The notes: generated from the sequence alone by a model not told the origin. Positions 26,321 through 35,404 are shown, counted from the stretch's first letter. The stretch is 49,350 nt of DNA from Streptomyces sp. NRRL B-24484 (GCF_000717715.1 NZ_JOAI01000070.1:1-49350), one strand, 5' to 3'. Program-made: numbers and translations.

Positions 26321-28689
26321 TGAGTTCGGCGGGGGGCCCGGTGCCACCCGTCCCCGTACGGAAGGCCGGTGTGCCGATGTTCACCGCCGTGGGGCGCTGG
26401 TGCGCCCGCAGACCGAAACGCGTGGTCGCCGCCTGGCTGCTGCTCCTGGCCGCGGCCCTCGCCGCCGTCGGCGCGCTGGGCAGCGTCACCACCGAGGCGG
26501 TGTCCATCCCCGGCAGCGACAGCCAGGCCGCCCGTGACCTCGGCGACACGGCCTTCACCGGCTCGGCCTCCGGCCGCCAGCCGCTCGTCCTGCACACCGC
26601 CGCCGACGGACCGCTGCTGACCTCGCCCGCGAGCACCGAGGCCGTGAAGCAGGCGGCCGCCGCGATCGCCCGGGTCGACCACGTCGTGGCCGTCACCACC
26701 CCGTACGACCCGGCCGGCGCCAAGGCGATCTCCGCCGACGGCCGTACCGGCTACCTCTCGGTCGAACTCGACGTCACCGGCCGCGAGATCACCCCCGGGA
26801 TCACCGACCGGATCACCGCGGCCGCCGCGCCCGCCACCGCGGCCGGCATCGAGGTCACCCCCGGCGGCTTCCTCGCCGCGGCCGTCGACAAGGGCTCCAC
26901 CGGCCACAGCGAGGCGATCGGCCTCGCCGCCGCCTTCGTCGTCCTCGCCCTCACCTTCAGCGGCCTGGTCGCGGCCGGCCTCCCGCTGCTCGCCGGCGGT
27001 CTCGGCCTCGGCATCTCGCTCTCGGTGCTCGGGCTGGTCGGCCACCTGGTCGACATGCCCTCCTCCGGCGAGACCATCGCCGCGATGATCGGCCTCGGCG
27101 TCGGCATCGACTACACGCTCTTCGGACTCACCCGCTTCCGCGAGCTCCTCGCCGCCGGGGTCGACCGCGTGGAGGCCGCCGTCCGCACCACGGCGGGATC
27201 CGGCAAGGCGGTCGCCTTCGCGGGCAGCGCCGTCGTGGCCGCACTCGCCGGCCTCGCCCTCGGCGGCATCCCGCTGCTGTACGCCCTGGCGCTCGCCCCC
27301 GGCATCGCCGTCCTGGTCGCCGTCGGCATCAACCTGACCCTGCTGCCCGCCGTCCTCGTCCTGCTCGGTCCCCGGCTCGCCGCGCGGCCCCGGCTCGCCG
27401 CGCGGCCCCGGCGCGCCGCGAAGGCGGAACAGGCCGGCCCGCGCGGCTGGGGACGGACAGCCGAGGTCGTCGCGGCCCGCCCCTGGCGCTGCCTGGTGGC
27501 CGCGACCCTCCTGGTCGGCGCCCTCGCGCTGCCCGCCGCCCAGCTCGCCTTCGGCCAGCTCGACGCGGGCTCGAACGCCACCGGCTCCGCGAGCCGCACC
27601 GCCTACGACCGGCTCGCCGCCGCCTTCGGCCCGGGCATCAACGGCGCCCTCCAGGTCACCGACACCCTCACCACCCCGGCCGAGGGCGTCGCCGACGACC
27701 GCATCGCCGCCGTGACCAAGGCCCTGCAGGGCACCCCGGGCGTGGCCGCCGCCGGGCAGCCGCAGCTCTCCACCGACCGGCGCTCCGTCCGCTGGCAGGT
27801 CACTCCGTCCACCGCGCCCTCCGACCCGGCCACCGCCCACCTCGTCGACCGGCTGCGCAGCGGGACCCTGCCCGCCGTCGCCGGTCCGGGCGACACCCTC
27901 CACGTCGGCGGCACGCCCGCCGCCCAGGCCGACCTCAACGACCGGCTGGCCCACCGGATGCCGCTGGTCGTCGGCTTCGTCCTCGCCATCGCCGGGGTCC
28001 TGCTGCTGCTCGCCTTCCGCGCCCCGGTCGTCGCCGTGAAGGCCGCCGTGATGAACCTGGTCTCCGTCGGCGCCGCCTACGGCGTGCTCACCGCCGTCTT
28101 CCAGCAGGGCCACGGCGCCGGACTGCTCGGCCTCGACGGCCCGGTGGCGATCCCCGGCTACGTGCCGCTGCTGATGTTCGCGGTGCTGTTCGGACTCTCC
28201 ATGGACTACGAGGTCTTCCTGCTGACCGCCGTCCGTACCGCCTACCTCAGGCACCGCGACAACCGCCGCGCCGTCGTCGAGGGTCTCGGCGGCACCGGAC
28301 GGATCATCAGCTCGGCCGCACTGATCATGGTCAGCGTCTTCCTGAGCTACCTGCTCTCGGACGACCCCGTGGTGAAGATGTTCGGCATCGGCCTGGCCAC
28401 GGCCGTCGCCCTGGACGCCACGGTGGTGCGCGGCATCCTGGTGCCCTCCACGATGGTGCTGCTCGGCCGCGGCAACTGGTGGCTCCCGCGCCGCCTGGAC
28501 GCGCTGCTGCCGCACATCGACATCGAGGGCGACGGTACGGAGGAACCCGCGGCAGCGGACGCGGGACCGACCGTACGCGCCGAACGGCCCGCCGACGCGG
28601 GGCCGGATTACCAGGACCGGTCGGACTCCCAGGACCGGCCGGTCGCGGCCGCGGAGGACGCCGTGCCCACTGCGGCGGGTGCACCGTGA
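26320..28689 (+). CDS. MMPL-family (RND superfamily) membrane transporter
   Basis: 789 residues using ATG 26320 (GGAGAG four bases upstream); ATG 26377 (MFTAVGRWCARRP) is the family-typical alternative. Twelve membrane helices: one near the N-terminus, a block of five after a large outer loop (for example LAAAFVVLALTFSGLVAAGLPLLAGGLGLGIS and the MIGLGVGIDYTLFGLTRFRE motif with the proton-relay Asp-Tyr), and the mirrored second half ending with FGLSMDYEVFLLTAVRTAYL. A short duplication RLAARP occurs in the middle loop. Actinobacterial members export lipids or drugs using the proton gradient. Repressed locally by the divergent TetR and translationally coupled to the LmeA-like gene. Confidence 0.92.
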   Translation: MSSAGGPVPPVPVRKAGVPMFTAVGRWCARRPKRVVAAWLLLLAAALAAVGALGSVTTEAVSIPGSDSQAARDLGDTAFTGSASGRQPLVLHTAADGPLLTSPASTEAVKQAAAAIARVDHVVAVTTPYDPAGAKAISADGRTGYLSVELDVTGREITPGITDRITAAAAPATAAGIEVTPGGFLAAAVDKGSTGHSEAIGLAAAFVVLALTFSGLVAAGLPLLAGGLGLGISLSVLGLVGHLVDMPSSGETIAAMIGLGVGIDYTLFGLTRFRELLAAGVDRVEAAVRTTAGSGKAVAFAGSAVVAALAGLALGGIPLLYALALAPGIAVLVAVGINLTLLPAVLVLLGPRLAARPRLAARPRRAAKAEQAGPRGWGRTAEVVAARPWRCLVAATLLVGALALPAAQLAFGQLDAGSNATGSASRTAYDRLAAAFGPGINGALQVTDTLTTPAEGVADDRIAAVTKALQGTPGVAAAGQPQLSTDRRSVRWQVTPSTAPSDPATAHLVDRLRSGTLPAVAGPGDTLHVGGTPAAQADLNDRLAHRMPLVVGFVLAIAGVLLLLAFRAPVVAVKAAVMNLVSVGAAYGVLTAVFQQGHGAGLLGLDGPVAIPGYVPLLMFAVLFGLSMDYEVFLLTAVRTAYLRHRDNRRAVVEGLGGTGRIISSAALIMVSVFLSYLLSDDPVVKMFGIGLATAVALDATVVRGILVPSTMVLLGRGNWWLPRRLDALLPHIDIEGDGTEEPAAADAGPTVRAERPADAGPDYQDRSDSQDRPVAAAEDAVPTAAGAP

Positions 28690-29423
28690 CGCCCCCGGCG
28701 GCGGTCGGGCGCCGCACCCCGGCACCGGCGCGGCGCCCGCGGCAGGCGGGCACGCGGGGCCTGATCCGTCCGCGGTGGGTGGCCCTCGCCGCCCTGGCGG
28801 GCCTCGCCGCCGCGGCCCTCGGCACCGACCGGGTCGCCGCCGGCGCCGCCGAGGACCGGCTCGCCCACCGGGTCGCCGCCCGGCAGCCAGCGGTGGTCGG
28901 CACGCCGGAGGTGACCGTCGAGGGCTTTCCCTTCCTGCTGGAGGCGGCCCGCGGAACCTTTCCCGCGGTGTCCGTCCGGGCCGACGCCCATGCCACCGGC
29001 GGTCTCCCGGTGACGGCCCGGGTCGACCTGCGGGACGTCTCGGAACGGTCCGGCCACTACACCGCGGCCGGGGCCGATGCACGGTTCACCGTCCCGTTCG
29101 ACGCGCTGGCCTCGTCCCTCGGCCCGGGCTCCGAGGTGACCGCCGACCACGGCCGGCTTCACCTCGCCCGCAGCGTGCTCGGCCTGCCGCTGGACGTCAC
29201 CGCCGACGTCGGGCTCAGCGGGCACACGGTGACCGTCCGGCCGGTCACCGCGACCCTGGCGGGCCGCCCGCTCGACCCGGCGGACACCCGCTTCGCCGCG
29301 GTCTTCCAGCAGCGCGACCGCACCCTGCCCCAGCTGCCGATCGGCCTGGCCGCGAGCAGCGTCTCGGTGGACGCAGACGGTCTCACCGTCCACGCCCGCG
29401 CGGACCGCACCACCCTCACCTGA
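28686..29423 (+). CDS. LmeA-like (DUF2993) envelope phospholipid-binding protein
   Basis: 245 residues from GTG 28686, whose last bases overlap the MMPL stop (GTGA). One N-terminal membrane anchor (RPRWVALAALAGLAAAALG) precedes a DUF2993 domain: VEGFPFLLEAARGTFPAVSVRADA, VTARVDLRDVS, FTVPFDALAS, the later VTATLAGRPLDP and LPIGLAASSVSVDADGL. The mycobacterial relative LmeA is an envelope lipid-binding protein with a role in lipomannan maturation. Coupling to an MMPL exporter suggests that the two handle a lipid together (inference). Confidence 0.85.
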   Translation: MTPPAAVGRRTPAPARRPRQAGTRGLIRPRWVALAALAGLAAAALGTDRVAAGAAEDRLAHRVAARQPAVVGTPEVTVEGFPFLLEAARGTFPAVSVRADAHATGGLPVTARVDLRDVSERSGHYTAAGADARFTVPFDALASSLGPGSEVTADHGRLHLARSVLGLPLDVTADVGLSGHTVTVRPVTATLAGRPLDPADTRFAAVFQQRDRTLPQLPIGLAASSVSVDADGLTVHARADRTTLT

Positions 29424-29431
29424 ACCGCCAC

Positions 29432-29515
29432 CGGACGGACCCTTCGCCGGACGGACCTTTCGCCGGACGGACCTTTCGCCGGACGGACCCGCCGACCCCG
29501 GCCCGGTCCGTCCGG
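29432..29515 (+). repeat. 16-base tandem repeats merging into a terminator hairpin
   Basis: CGGACGGACCYTTCGC is repeated three times plus a partial copy (29432-29490). The last copy, CCGGACGGACC (29479-29489), pairs with GGTCCGTCCGG (29505-29515), so each repeat could serve as the left arm of alternative hairpins after the LmeA-like gene. Confidence 0.7.
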
Positions 29516-29680
29516 CGGCGGCCGGGTACGTCCGGTGGCGACACGTCCGGTGGCGGCCGGGTGTCCGGTTCGGCACCCGTCTCCCGACGCGGCCGCGTTC
29601 CGCGCGGGCCCGAGGGGTAGGGGCCTGGCAGCATGCCCTCCAGGCCCCTGCTCGCCGTCGCCGAAGGAGAACCGCCTCCG

Positions 29681-31345
29681 ATGACCCCGCCGACACAGCC
29701 GACCCCGCCGACAGGTCCGACGCAGCCGGATGCGCCGCACCGGCCCGCTCCCGAGCCGCCCGGCCGCCGCACCCCGGCCTGGCTCGCCGACGCCGTGATC
29801 TACCAGATCTACCCGCAGACCTTCGCCGACTCCGACGGTGACGGCATCGGCGACTTCCCCGGCGTGCTGAGCCGCCTCGACCACCTGGCGCAGCTCGGCG
29901 TCGACGTGGTCTGGTTCAGCCCCTGCTTCACCTCGCCCTTCGGCGACGCCGGCTACGACGTCGCCGACTACCTCACCGTCGCCCCGCGCTACGGCACCAA
30001 CGACGACCTCGTCCGCCTGGTCGCCGAGGCCCGGCGCCGCGGAATCCGCGTCATGCTCGACCTGGTGGCCGGTCACACCTCGCACCGGCACCCCTGGTTC
30101 ACCGCCTCGGCCGCCGACCCCGACGACGACCGCTACATCTGGTCCGACCGGATCGGCACCCCCGTCTCGCACTGGATCCCCGCCCCCGGCGCCCGCGACG
30201 GCTACTACCTCGCCAACTTCTATCCCGTGCAGCCCGCCCTCAACTTCGGCTACGCCCGGCCCCACCCCGACGAGCCCTGGCGGCAGGGCGTGGACGCCCC
30301 CGGCCCGCAGGCCAACCGGGCCGCCCTGCGCGAGATCATGGCGTACTGGTTCGACCGCGGCATCTCCGGCTTCCGCGTCGACATGGCCTTCTCCCTGGTC
30401 AAGGACGACCCCGGGCTCGCCGAGACCGGCAAACTCTGGACCGAGATGCGCGAGTGGATCGACTCCAACCACCCCGACTGCGCGCTCATCGCCGAGTGGG
30501 GCGACCCGGCCGTCTCCGTGCCCGCCGGCTTCCACGCCGACTTCTTCCTGCACTTCGTCGGTGACGCGCTCCGCTCGCTCTGGGGCAATGCCCAGGGCAG
30601 CCACCGCGCCGACTGGGGCACCGCCCCGTGCTTCTTCGCCCCGGAGGGCGGCGGCAGCATGGAACCCTTCCTCGCCGCCTGGCAGGCCGCGTCCGCCGCC
30701 GTCGCTGGCACCGGCCACGTCGCCCTGCCCACCGCCAACCACGACTTCTCCCGGCTCGCCTGCGGCACCCGCACCCGCGACATGACCGCCCCCGCCTTCG
30801 CCTTCCAGCTCACCTGGCCCACGCTGCCGACCATCTACTACGGCGACGAGATCGGCATGCGGTACGTGCCCGGCACCCCCGACAAGGAGGGCGCGCAGCT
30901 CGGCGACGGCCAGGTCCGCCAGGGCTCCCGCACCCCCATGCAGTGGGACGACGGCCCCAACGCCGGCTTCTCCACCGCCCCCGCCGACCGCCTCTACCTG
31001 CCGGTCGACCCGGCCGAGGACCGCCCCACCGTCGCCGCGGCCCTGGCCGACCCGGGCTCCCTGTTCCACCGCGTCCGGCGCCTGGTCGCGCTGCGCCGCG
31101 CCCACCCCGCCCTGGGCACCGGCGCCGGAGTCGAAGTCCTGCACAGCGGCTATCCGTTCGTCTACCTCCGCGGCGGCACCCACCTGGTGGTGGTCAACCC
31201 GCGGCGCGATCCCGCCGAGGCCGACCTCGCACCCGGCACCGCCCCGGCCGGCGCCCACCCCCTGGAGGTCGACCGGGTCACCCTCGACGGCTCCCGGATC
31301 CGCGCCGAGGGCTTCTCCTACGGCGTCTTCGACCTCCGCACCTGA
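29681..31345 (+). CDS. GH13 alpha-glucosidase/amylase-family enzyme
   Basis: 554 residues from ATG 29681 (GAAGGAGA upstream; the first ATG at 29633 lacks this). A Pro/Thr-rich start leads into the barrel: VIYQIYPQTFADSDGDGIGD, VVWFSPCFTSP, GIRVMLDLVAGHTSHRHPWF (conserved region I), GISGFRVDMAFS (nucleophile Asp, region II), CALIAEWGDP (acid/base Glu, region III), TANHDFSR (region IV Asp). The IGMRYVPG and MQWDDGPNAGFS segments point to oligo-1,6-glucosidase, alpha-glucosidase or trehalose-synthase relatives. No signal peptide, so it acts in the cytoplasm on imported malto- or related oligosaccharides. Confidence 0.92.
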   Translation: MTPPTQPTPPTGPTQPDAPHRPAPEPPGRRTPAWLADAVIYQIYPQTFADSDGDGIGDFPGVLSRLDHLAQLGVDVVWFSPCFTSPFGDAGYDVADYLTVAPRYGTNDDLVRLVAEARRRGIRVMLDLVAGHTSHRHPWFTASAADPDDDRYIWSDRIGTPVSHWIPAPGARDGYYLANFYPVQPALNFGYARPHPDEPWRQGVDAPGPQANRAALREIMAYWFDRGISGFRVDMAFSLVKDDPGLAETGKLWTEMREWIDSNHPDCALIAEWGDPAVSVPAGFHADFFLHFVGDALRSLWGNAQGSHRADWGTAPCFFAPEGGGSMEPFLAAWQAASAAVAGTGHVALPTANHDFSRLACGTRTRDMTAPAFAFQLTWPTLPTIYYGDEIGMRYVPGTPDKEGAQLGDGQVRQGSRTPMQWDDGPNAGFSTAPADRLYLPVDPAEDRPTVAAALADPGSLFHRVRRLVALRRAHPALGTGAGVEVLHSGYPFVYLRGGTHLVVVNPRRDPAEADLAPGTAPAGAHPLEVDRVTLDGSRIRAEGFSYGVFDLRT

Positions 31346-31349
31346 CACC

Positions 31350-31421
31350 GCCGGGGAGCGGGGGCACCCTCCCGGCCGCATCGCGGTGAGGACCGCGTGG
31401 TCCGGGAGGGGCAGCCCCGGC
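31350..31421. terminator. Three-tier nested hairpin between convergent genes
   Basis: GCCGGGG (31350-31356) pairs with CCCCGGC (31415-31421); inside, CCCTCCCGG (31367-31375) pairs with CCGGGAGGG (31402-31410); innermost, GCGGT (31383-31387) pairs with ACCGC (31392-31396). The ordering is symmetrical, so it can end transcription from both the GH13 and MFS sides. Confidence 0.75.
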
Positions 31422-31483
31422 GCGACCGAGCGGCCCTCGTCCGCACGGCGAACCCGACCCGAACCGCGCCCCCGCCGAGCCGT

Positions 31484-32770
31484 CTACGACCGTGCGGCGG
31501 CGTCGCCGGTGCTGTCCATCCGGCGCCAGACGGGGAAGACCAGCGGGCAGAGCGTGATCAGCAGGTACGTTCCGCCGAGGAGCACGAGGGCCGCCGTCAG
31601 CCCCGCCCGGTCCACCAGGTAGCCGCAGGCGAGGCCGCCGACCGGGGTCGCCAGCAGCACGCCGGCCGCCAGGACGCCCGTCACGCGGCTGCGCAGGGCG
31701 TCGGGCACCAGCTCGTACAGCACGGTGGAGACGATCGTGTTGAGGATCCCGGAGGCGACGCCGGCGACGGCCAGCGTGACGCCCAGGGGCAGCAGGCCGG
31801 GCGCGAACGCCGCGACCAGCATCCGCGGGCTGCCGCTCACGAGGAGACAGCCGGCGTACAGCGACCAGCGGGGGAGCCGCGGCCCCAGCACCGCGTGCAG
31901 CAGCGAGCCGCCGAGCGCGCCCGCCGCGAACAGCCCGGCGAGCAGGCCAAGGTCGACCGACCCGCCGAGGTCGCGTCCGGCGTGCACCGGCAGCAGGACC
32001 GACCGCCATCCCTGGTCCAGCCCGTTGGTGACCATGAGCACGGCGGTGAACGCGAGCAGCAGCCGCCGACGGAGCAGGAAGACCAGACCCTCGCGCAGGT
32101 CGTCGCGGTACCCGCGCAGACTCGCGGGCGGCCCGTCCCGTCGGGGAGCGGCGGCGGGGACGTGCCGGACACCGAGGGCGACCAGGAGCGCCGAGACGCC
32201 GAAGGTCGCCGTGTCCAGGAGCAGCACCGGCCCGGCCCCGAACAGGGCGATCAGCACACCGGCGGCCGTCGCTCCCACCAGCCGTGCCCCCCGGGACGCA
32301 CCGGTGTACAGGCTCATGGCCCGGGCGAGCGGCACGCCGGCACGGTCGGCGAGGTCCGGCGTGAGCACCTGACGTGCCGTCTCGCCCGGTGCCTGGAACA
32401 GCCCGTTCAGCGCCATCAGCACGCACAGCTGCCAGAACCGCAGGGCCCCGGCCCACTGGAGGACCGGGACCAGCCCGACGGCCGTGCCGCACACCACGTC
32501 CGACAGCACCGACGCGCGCAGCCGTCCGATCCGGTCGATCACCGGTCCGCCGGCGAGCGCCGACACCGCCAGCGGCAGCATCTGGCAGAAGGCCACCAGG
32601 CCCGCCCGGGAGGCGCTGCCGGTGGTCTGCAGGACGAACCACGGCACGCCGATGCCGGCGAGGGCGTTGCCGGTGATCGAGACGAGGTTCGCGGTCAGCA
32701 GGGCGCCCAGGGGCCGCCGGTCCGGGACGGTACGGTCCTCGTCGGCCCGGGAGCGGGCGGCGACGGTCAT
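31484..32770 (-). CDS. MFS exporter (DHA-like, MFS_3 type)
   Basis: 428 residues with twelve predicted membrane segments. MFS features: GGPVIDRIGRLRASVLSD as the loop 2-3 motif with the Asp-Arg pair, RQVLTPDLADRAGVPLARAMSLYTGASRGARLVG, and a charged central loop (RHVPAAAPRRDGPPASLRGYRDDLREG). This subfamily contains Tap- and TetV-like drug exporters. It is followed upstream by an ArsR-type regulator 40 bases away on the same strand, which probably controls it. The substrate is unknown. Confidence 0.88.
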   Translation of the reverse strand: MTVAARSRADEDRTVPDRRPLGALLTANLVSITGNALAGIGVPWFVLQTTGSASRAGLVAFCQMLPLAVSALAGGPVIDRIGRLRASVLSDVVCGTAVGLVPVLQWAGALRFWQLCVLMALNGLFQAPGETARQVLTPDLADRAGVPLARAMSLYTGASRGARLVGATAAGVLIALFGAGPVLLLDTATFGVSALLVALGVRHVPAAAPRRDGPPASLRGYRDDLREGLVFLLRRRLLLAFTAVLMVTNGLDQGWRSVLLPVHAGRDLGGSVDLGLLAGLFAAGALGGSLLHAVLGPRLPRWSLYAGCLLVSGSPRMLVAAFAPGLLPLGVTLAVAGVASGILNTIVSTVLYELVPDALRSRVTGVLAAGVLLATPVGGLACGYLVDRAGLTAALVLLGGTYLLITLCPLVFPVWRRMDSTGDAAARS

Positions 32771-32810
32771 GGGCGTCCTCCGGACGTTCGGCGGGGTCGG
32801 TTCCTCGGGC

Positions 32811-33419
32811 TCAGTGCTTGGGGGTCGGCTCGTCGACGTCGGCTCTCGGGAGGGGGAAGGCGTGCAGGTGGACGCGGGCCGCGACGGCCCCGTCCTCGTC
32901 GGCGGCCCGGTCGCGGAAGCTCTGCACGAGTTCGTGCGCCCGGGCGGCGAACTCCCGCGCGAGCTCGGGCGTCAGGTGCAGGGTGAAGTCGCTCATGTCC
33001 CAGCTGCGGCGCCACTCCTCGGGCCACTCAGCGGTACTGGCGAGCCACTCGCCCAGCTCCCGGGCGTGGACGGCTGCCACCTCCTTGAGGAACACGTCCA
33101 TCGCGCCGCGCACCTCGGGGTCGGGGTTCTCCAGGAAGTCCTCCAGCCGGTCGAACCGGTGGCCGCGGTGCTCGGCCCGCCACCAGCGCTCACGGGCCGT
33201 GCCGAGTCCCGGGTCCTCCGCGATGAAGCCGTGCACGCCGAGCTGCCGCAGGTGGTAGCTGACCGAGGCGGACGACTCGCCGAGCCGGGCGGCCAGCTTC
33301 GTCGCCGTCGACGGGCCGCCCTGCCGCAGCGCGGCGAGCAGCTGCATCCGCAGCGGATGCGCGAGACCGCGCAGGGAACGGGCGTCGAGGCTGCGCACGG
33401 CGGGCTGAGGTTCCGTCAT
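32811..33419 (-). CDS. ArsR-type winged-helix regulator
   Basis: 202 residues from ATG 33419; a longer frame starting at 33470 would cross the promoter. The winged helix is near the start: SLRGLAHPLRMQLLAALRQGGPSTATKLAARLGESSASVSYHLRQLGVHGFIAEDPGLGTARERWWRAE, typical of the HTH_20/ArsR group. No ArsR metal-binding Cys motif. The remaining helical portion probably binds a small molecule. It is the first gene of an operon with the MFS exporter and probably autoregulates. Confidence 0.9.
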   Translation of the reverse strand: MTEPQPAVRSLDARSLRGLAHPLRMQLLAALRQGGPSTATKLAARLGESSASVSYHLRQLGVHGFIAEDPGLGTARERWWRAEHRGHRFDRLEDFLENPDPEVRGAMDVFLKEVAAVHARELGEWLASTAEWPEEWRRSWDMSDFTLHLTPELAREFAARAHELVQSFRDRAADEDGAVAARVHLHAFPLPRADVDEPTPKH

Positions 33420-33426
33420 GAACGGC

Positions 33427-33456
33427 ACCCTAGCGATTGCCACCATTTCTTTGCAA
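33427..33456 (-). promoter_or_regulatory. Leaderless promoter of the ArsR-MFS operon
   Basis: On the minus strand TTGCAA (33451-33456), an 18-base spacer and TAGGGT (33427-33432). The ATG begins eight bases after the -10, so the transcript is probably leaderless. A direct repeat TCTTTGCA (33448-33455 and 33462-33469) covers the -35 and may be the ArsR binding site. Confidence 0.65.
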
Positions 33457-33529
33457 CGAAGTCTTTGCATCTGTGGCGACCGCCGGCCACGACCGTGCGG
33501 CGGCCCCCGCCCGGTGTTCTGACTGCCTG

Positions 33530-33535
33530 TTAGGG
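33530..33535 (+). promoter_or_regulatory. Probable -10 element for the GNAT gene, leaderless
   Basis: TAGGGT about eight bases before the ATG at 33543, the same spacing as in the divergent ArsR gene; no clear -35 is seen. Confidence 0.4.
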
Positions 33536-33542
33536 TGCGGGG

Positions 33543-34079
33543 ATGGGAGATCCCGGACCGGTGGCCTGGCCGCCCGCGCCGATCGGCACCGAGCGGCTCG
33601 TCCTGCGCGGGGCGGAGGCGCGGGACCGTGCGGCGTTCATCGAACTGCTCGCCTCACCGGAGGTGCACACCCACCTCGGCGGTCCCCGGGCGCGGGACGA
33701 GCTGGAGCGTGAGACGCCCGAGGTGCCGGAGCGCCGGCCCGGGAGCTTCGTCGTCGACCTCGACGGGGCGATGATCGGCCAGATCCTGCTCAGGAGGGCG
33801 ACGGAGCACCGCCGCCCGGCCGCCGCGGGCAAGGCCGACCTCGGCTACCTCTTCCTGCCGCACGCGTGGGGACGCGGATACGCCACCGAGGCGTGCACGG
33901 CGGCACTCGGCTGGCTCGCCGACGCCCTCCCCGGCGAGCCCGTGGTGCTCACCACCCAGACCGCCAACCTCGGCTCGATGCGTCTCGCGGCCAAGCTGGG
34001 CTTCACCGAGGTCGAGCGGTTCGAGGCCTGGGGCGCCGAACAGTGGCTCGGCATGCGCACCCCGGGGACCACCGCTTGA
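33543..34079 (+). CDS. GNAT-family N-acetyltransferase
   Basis: 178 residues. RimJ/RimL-like fold: TERLVLRGAEARDRAAFIELLASPEV, FVVDLDGAMIGQILLRR, then the acetyl-CoA pyrophosphate loop region LGYLFLPHAWGRGYATEACTAAL and NLGSMRLAAKLGFTEVERFEAWG. The acceptor could be an amino group on a protein, drug or metabolite and cannot be chosen from sequence. It is divergent from the ArsR-MFS operon and convergent with the small membrane protein. Confidence 0.9.
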   Translation: MGDPGPVAWPPAPIGTERLVLRGAEARDRAAFIELLASPEVHTHLGGPRARDELERETPEVPERRPGSFVVDLDGAMIGQILLRRATEHRRPAAAGKADLGYLFLPHAWGRGYATEACTAALGWLADALPGEPVVLTTQTANLGSMRLAAKLGFTEVERFEAWGAEQWLGMRTPGTTA

Positions 34080-34098
34080 TCACAACCGAACACGCTCC

Positions 34099-34722
34099 CT
34101 AATAGGAGCCGTGGAACGGCACCAGCGAGAGCAGTGCGCCGGCGAGGGCGGCGAGCAGGCCGAGCCTGATGCCGCCCCGACCCCCGGCGCCGGACGGGGC
34201 GCTGCGCCGGGTCTCCACCGGGGCGGTGTCGATCTTGGCGAGGGCGATCCTGCCGGCGAACTCCGCGCCCGGCCGCCGGCGGACCCGTACGTCCCACGGC
34301 CGCTCCGGGTCGTGGTCGACCACGACCGTCCGGCCCGCCCGGTAGTCGTCCAGGTCCATCAGGTTCACCACCGCGGTGGCGTGCGCGCGGTACGCGGAGC
34401 TGCCCGTCGGCGCCACCGTCAGGTCCAGCTGCAGCGGGATCTCCGGACCTTCGCCGACTGCCCGGGACGACTCGATCCGGGCCATCGCAGCCTCCGTCCG
34501 CACCGGTCCCGCCGCGACCTCCTCCCGTCGCCGGCGGCCCGCGAGCAGCAACGCGAAACCGAGCATCGCCGTCCACGGCGCCAGGTTCGCGCTGATCACG
34601 ATCATCGGCACACTGGTGTCCGCGATCCCCGCGGCCACCGCCCCCAACTCGCCACCGAACAGCACGCACAACGCCAACCCGGCCCAGTACACCGCGGCTC
34701 CCCCCAGTCGTCCGGCGTGCAT
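34099..34722 (-). CDS. Hypothetical membrane protein
   Basis: 207 residues from ATG 34722. Two N-terminal membrane helices (AVYWAGLALCVLFGGELGAV and ISANLAPWTAMLGFALLLAG), a soluble middle (IPLQLDLTVAPTGSSAYRAHATAVVNLMDLDDYRAGRTVVVDHDPERPWDVRVRRRP) that looks like a small beta-barrel similar to streptomycete DUF3592-like or OB-type membrane proteins, and a C-terminal helix (RLGLLAALAGALLSLVPF). No function is known to me. Its start overlaps the proposed start of the divergent methyltransferase by six bases. Confidence 0.72.
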   Translation of the reverse strand: MHAGRLGGAAVYWAGLALCVLFGGELGAVAAGIADTSVPMIVISANLAPWTAMLGFALLLAGRRRREEVAAGPVRTEAAMARIESSRAVGEGPEIPLQLDLTVAPTGSSAYRAHATAVVNLMDLDDYRAGRTVVVDHDPERPWDVRVRRRPGAEFAGRIALAKIDTAPVETRRSAPSGAGGRGGIRLGLLAALAGALLSLVPFHGSY

Positions 34723-35400
34723 CGTACCGGCCGCCCGCTGCACCGGATCCGGCCGTGGACGAAGGGCGGAGACACCGCCCGGGAGGCCCTCCGGGCGCGG
34801 GCGTCGCCCCTCAACGCCCACTACCACCGCTGGATACTGCGGCAGCTGCCGAGGCGCTTCGACCGCGCGCTTGACGTCGGCTCCGGCGCCGGCGACCTCG
34901 CGCGGCTGCTGGCGGGCCGGGCGGAGCAGGTGGTCGGGGTGGACGCGGATCCGGCGATCACCGAGCGGGCCCGGCAGCCGACTCCGCCGGCGGCGCGGGT
35001 GGTCTTCACCGTCGCCGATGCCACGACGGGGCTTCCGGCCGGCCCGTACGACGTCGTGACCTGCGTGGCCACCGTGCACCACCTGCCGTTCGCCGAGGCG
35101 CTCGCCGAGTTCCGCCGACGCCTCGCGCCCGGCGGGGCACTGGTGATCGTCGGCCTGTCCCGCGCCGACACCCCGGTGGACCACCTGCTCGGCCTCGCGG
35201 CCGTCCCGCTCAACGCCCTGACGGGCTACCTGAAGAACCGGGGACGGCCCGCCCCGCGCCCGGTGGCGATGACGGCTCCGACCCGGGCAGCGGAGACGAC
35301 CTTCCACCGGATCGCCACCGAGGCCCGTACCGTCCTCCCCGGTGCCCGGCTGCGGCGGCGGCTCTTCTGGCGCTACACGCTCGTGTGGCGGAACGGCTGA
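34717..35400 (+). CDS. Class I SAM-dependent methyltransferase
   Basis: 227 residues with a GTG start at 34717, the only usable in-frame start before HYHRWILRQLPRRFDRALDVGSGAGDLARLLAGR. Motif I is LDVGSGAGD, the acidic ribose-binding residue follows in VVGVDADP, then VTCVATVHHLPFAEAL and FRRRLAPGGALVIVGL. The C-terminal end RRRLFWRYTLVWRNG is typical of a streptomycete group with small-molecule acceptors. The overlapping divergent start with the membrane protein leaves little room for a promoter, so the true start may be slightly downstream with a rare codon. Confidence 0.82.
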   Translation: MHRTGRPLHRIRPWTKGGDTAREALRARASPLNAHYHRWILRQLPRRFDRALDVGSGAGDLARLLAGRAEQVVGVDADPAITERARQPTPPAARVVFTVADATTGLPAGPYDVVTCVATVHHLPFAEALAEFRRRLAPGGALVIVGLSRADTPVDHLLGLAAVPLNALTGYLKNRGRPAPRPVAMTAPTRAAETTFHRIATEARTVLPGARLRRRLFWRYTLVWRNG

Positions 35401-35404
35401 CGAC

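Noticed and set aside
25537..29082. 1181-residue minus-strand open frame fused to the TetR gene
   Set aside because: Only the last 236 codons are TetR; the rest is a GC-bias shadow of the MMPL and LmeA-like genes, and the twin operators and a ribosome site precede the true start.
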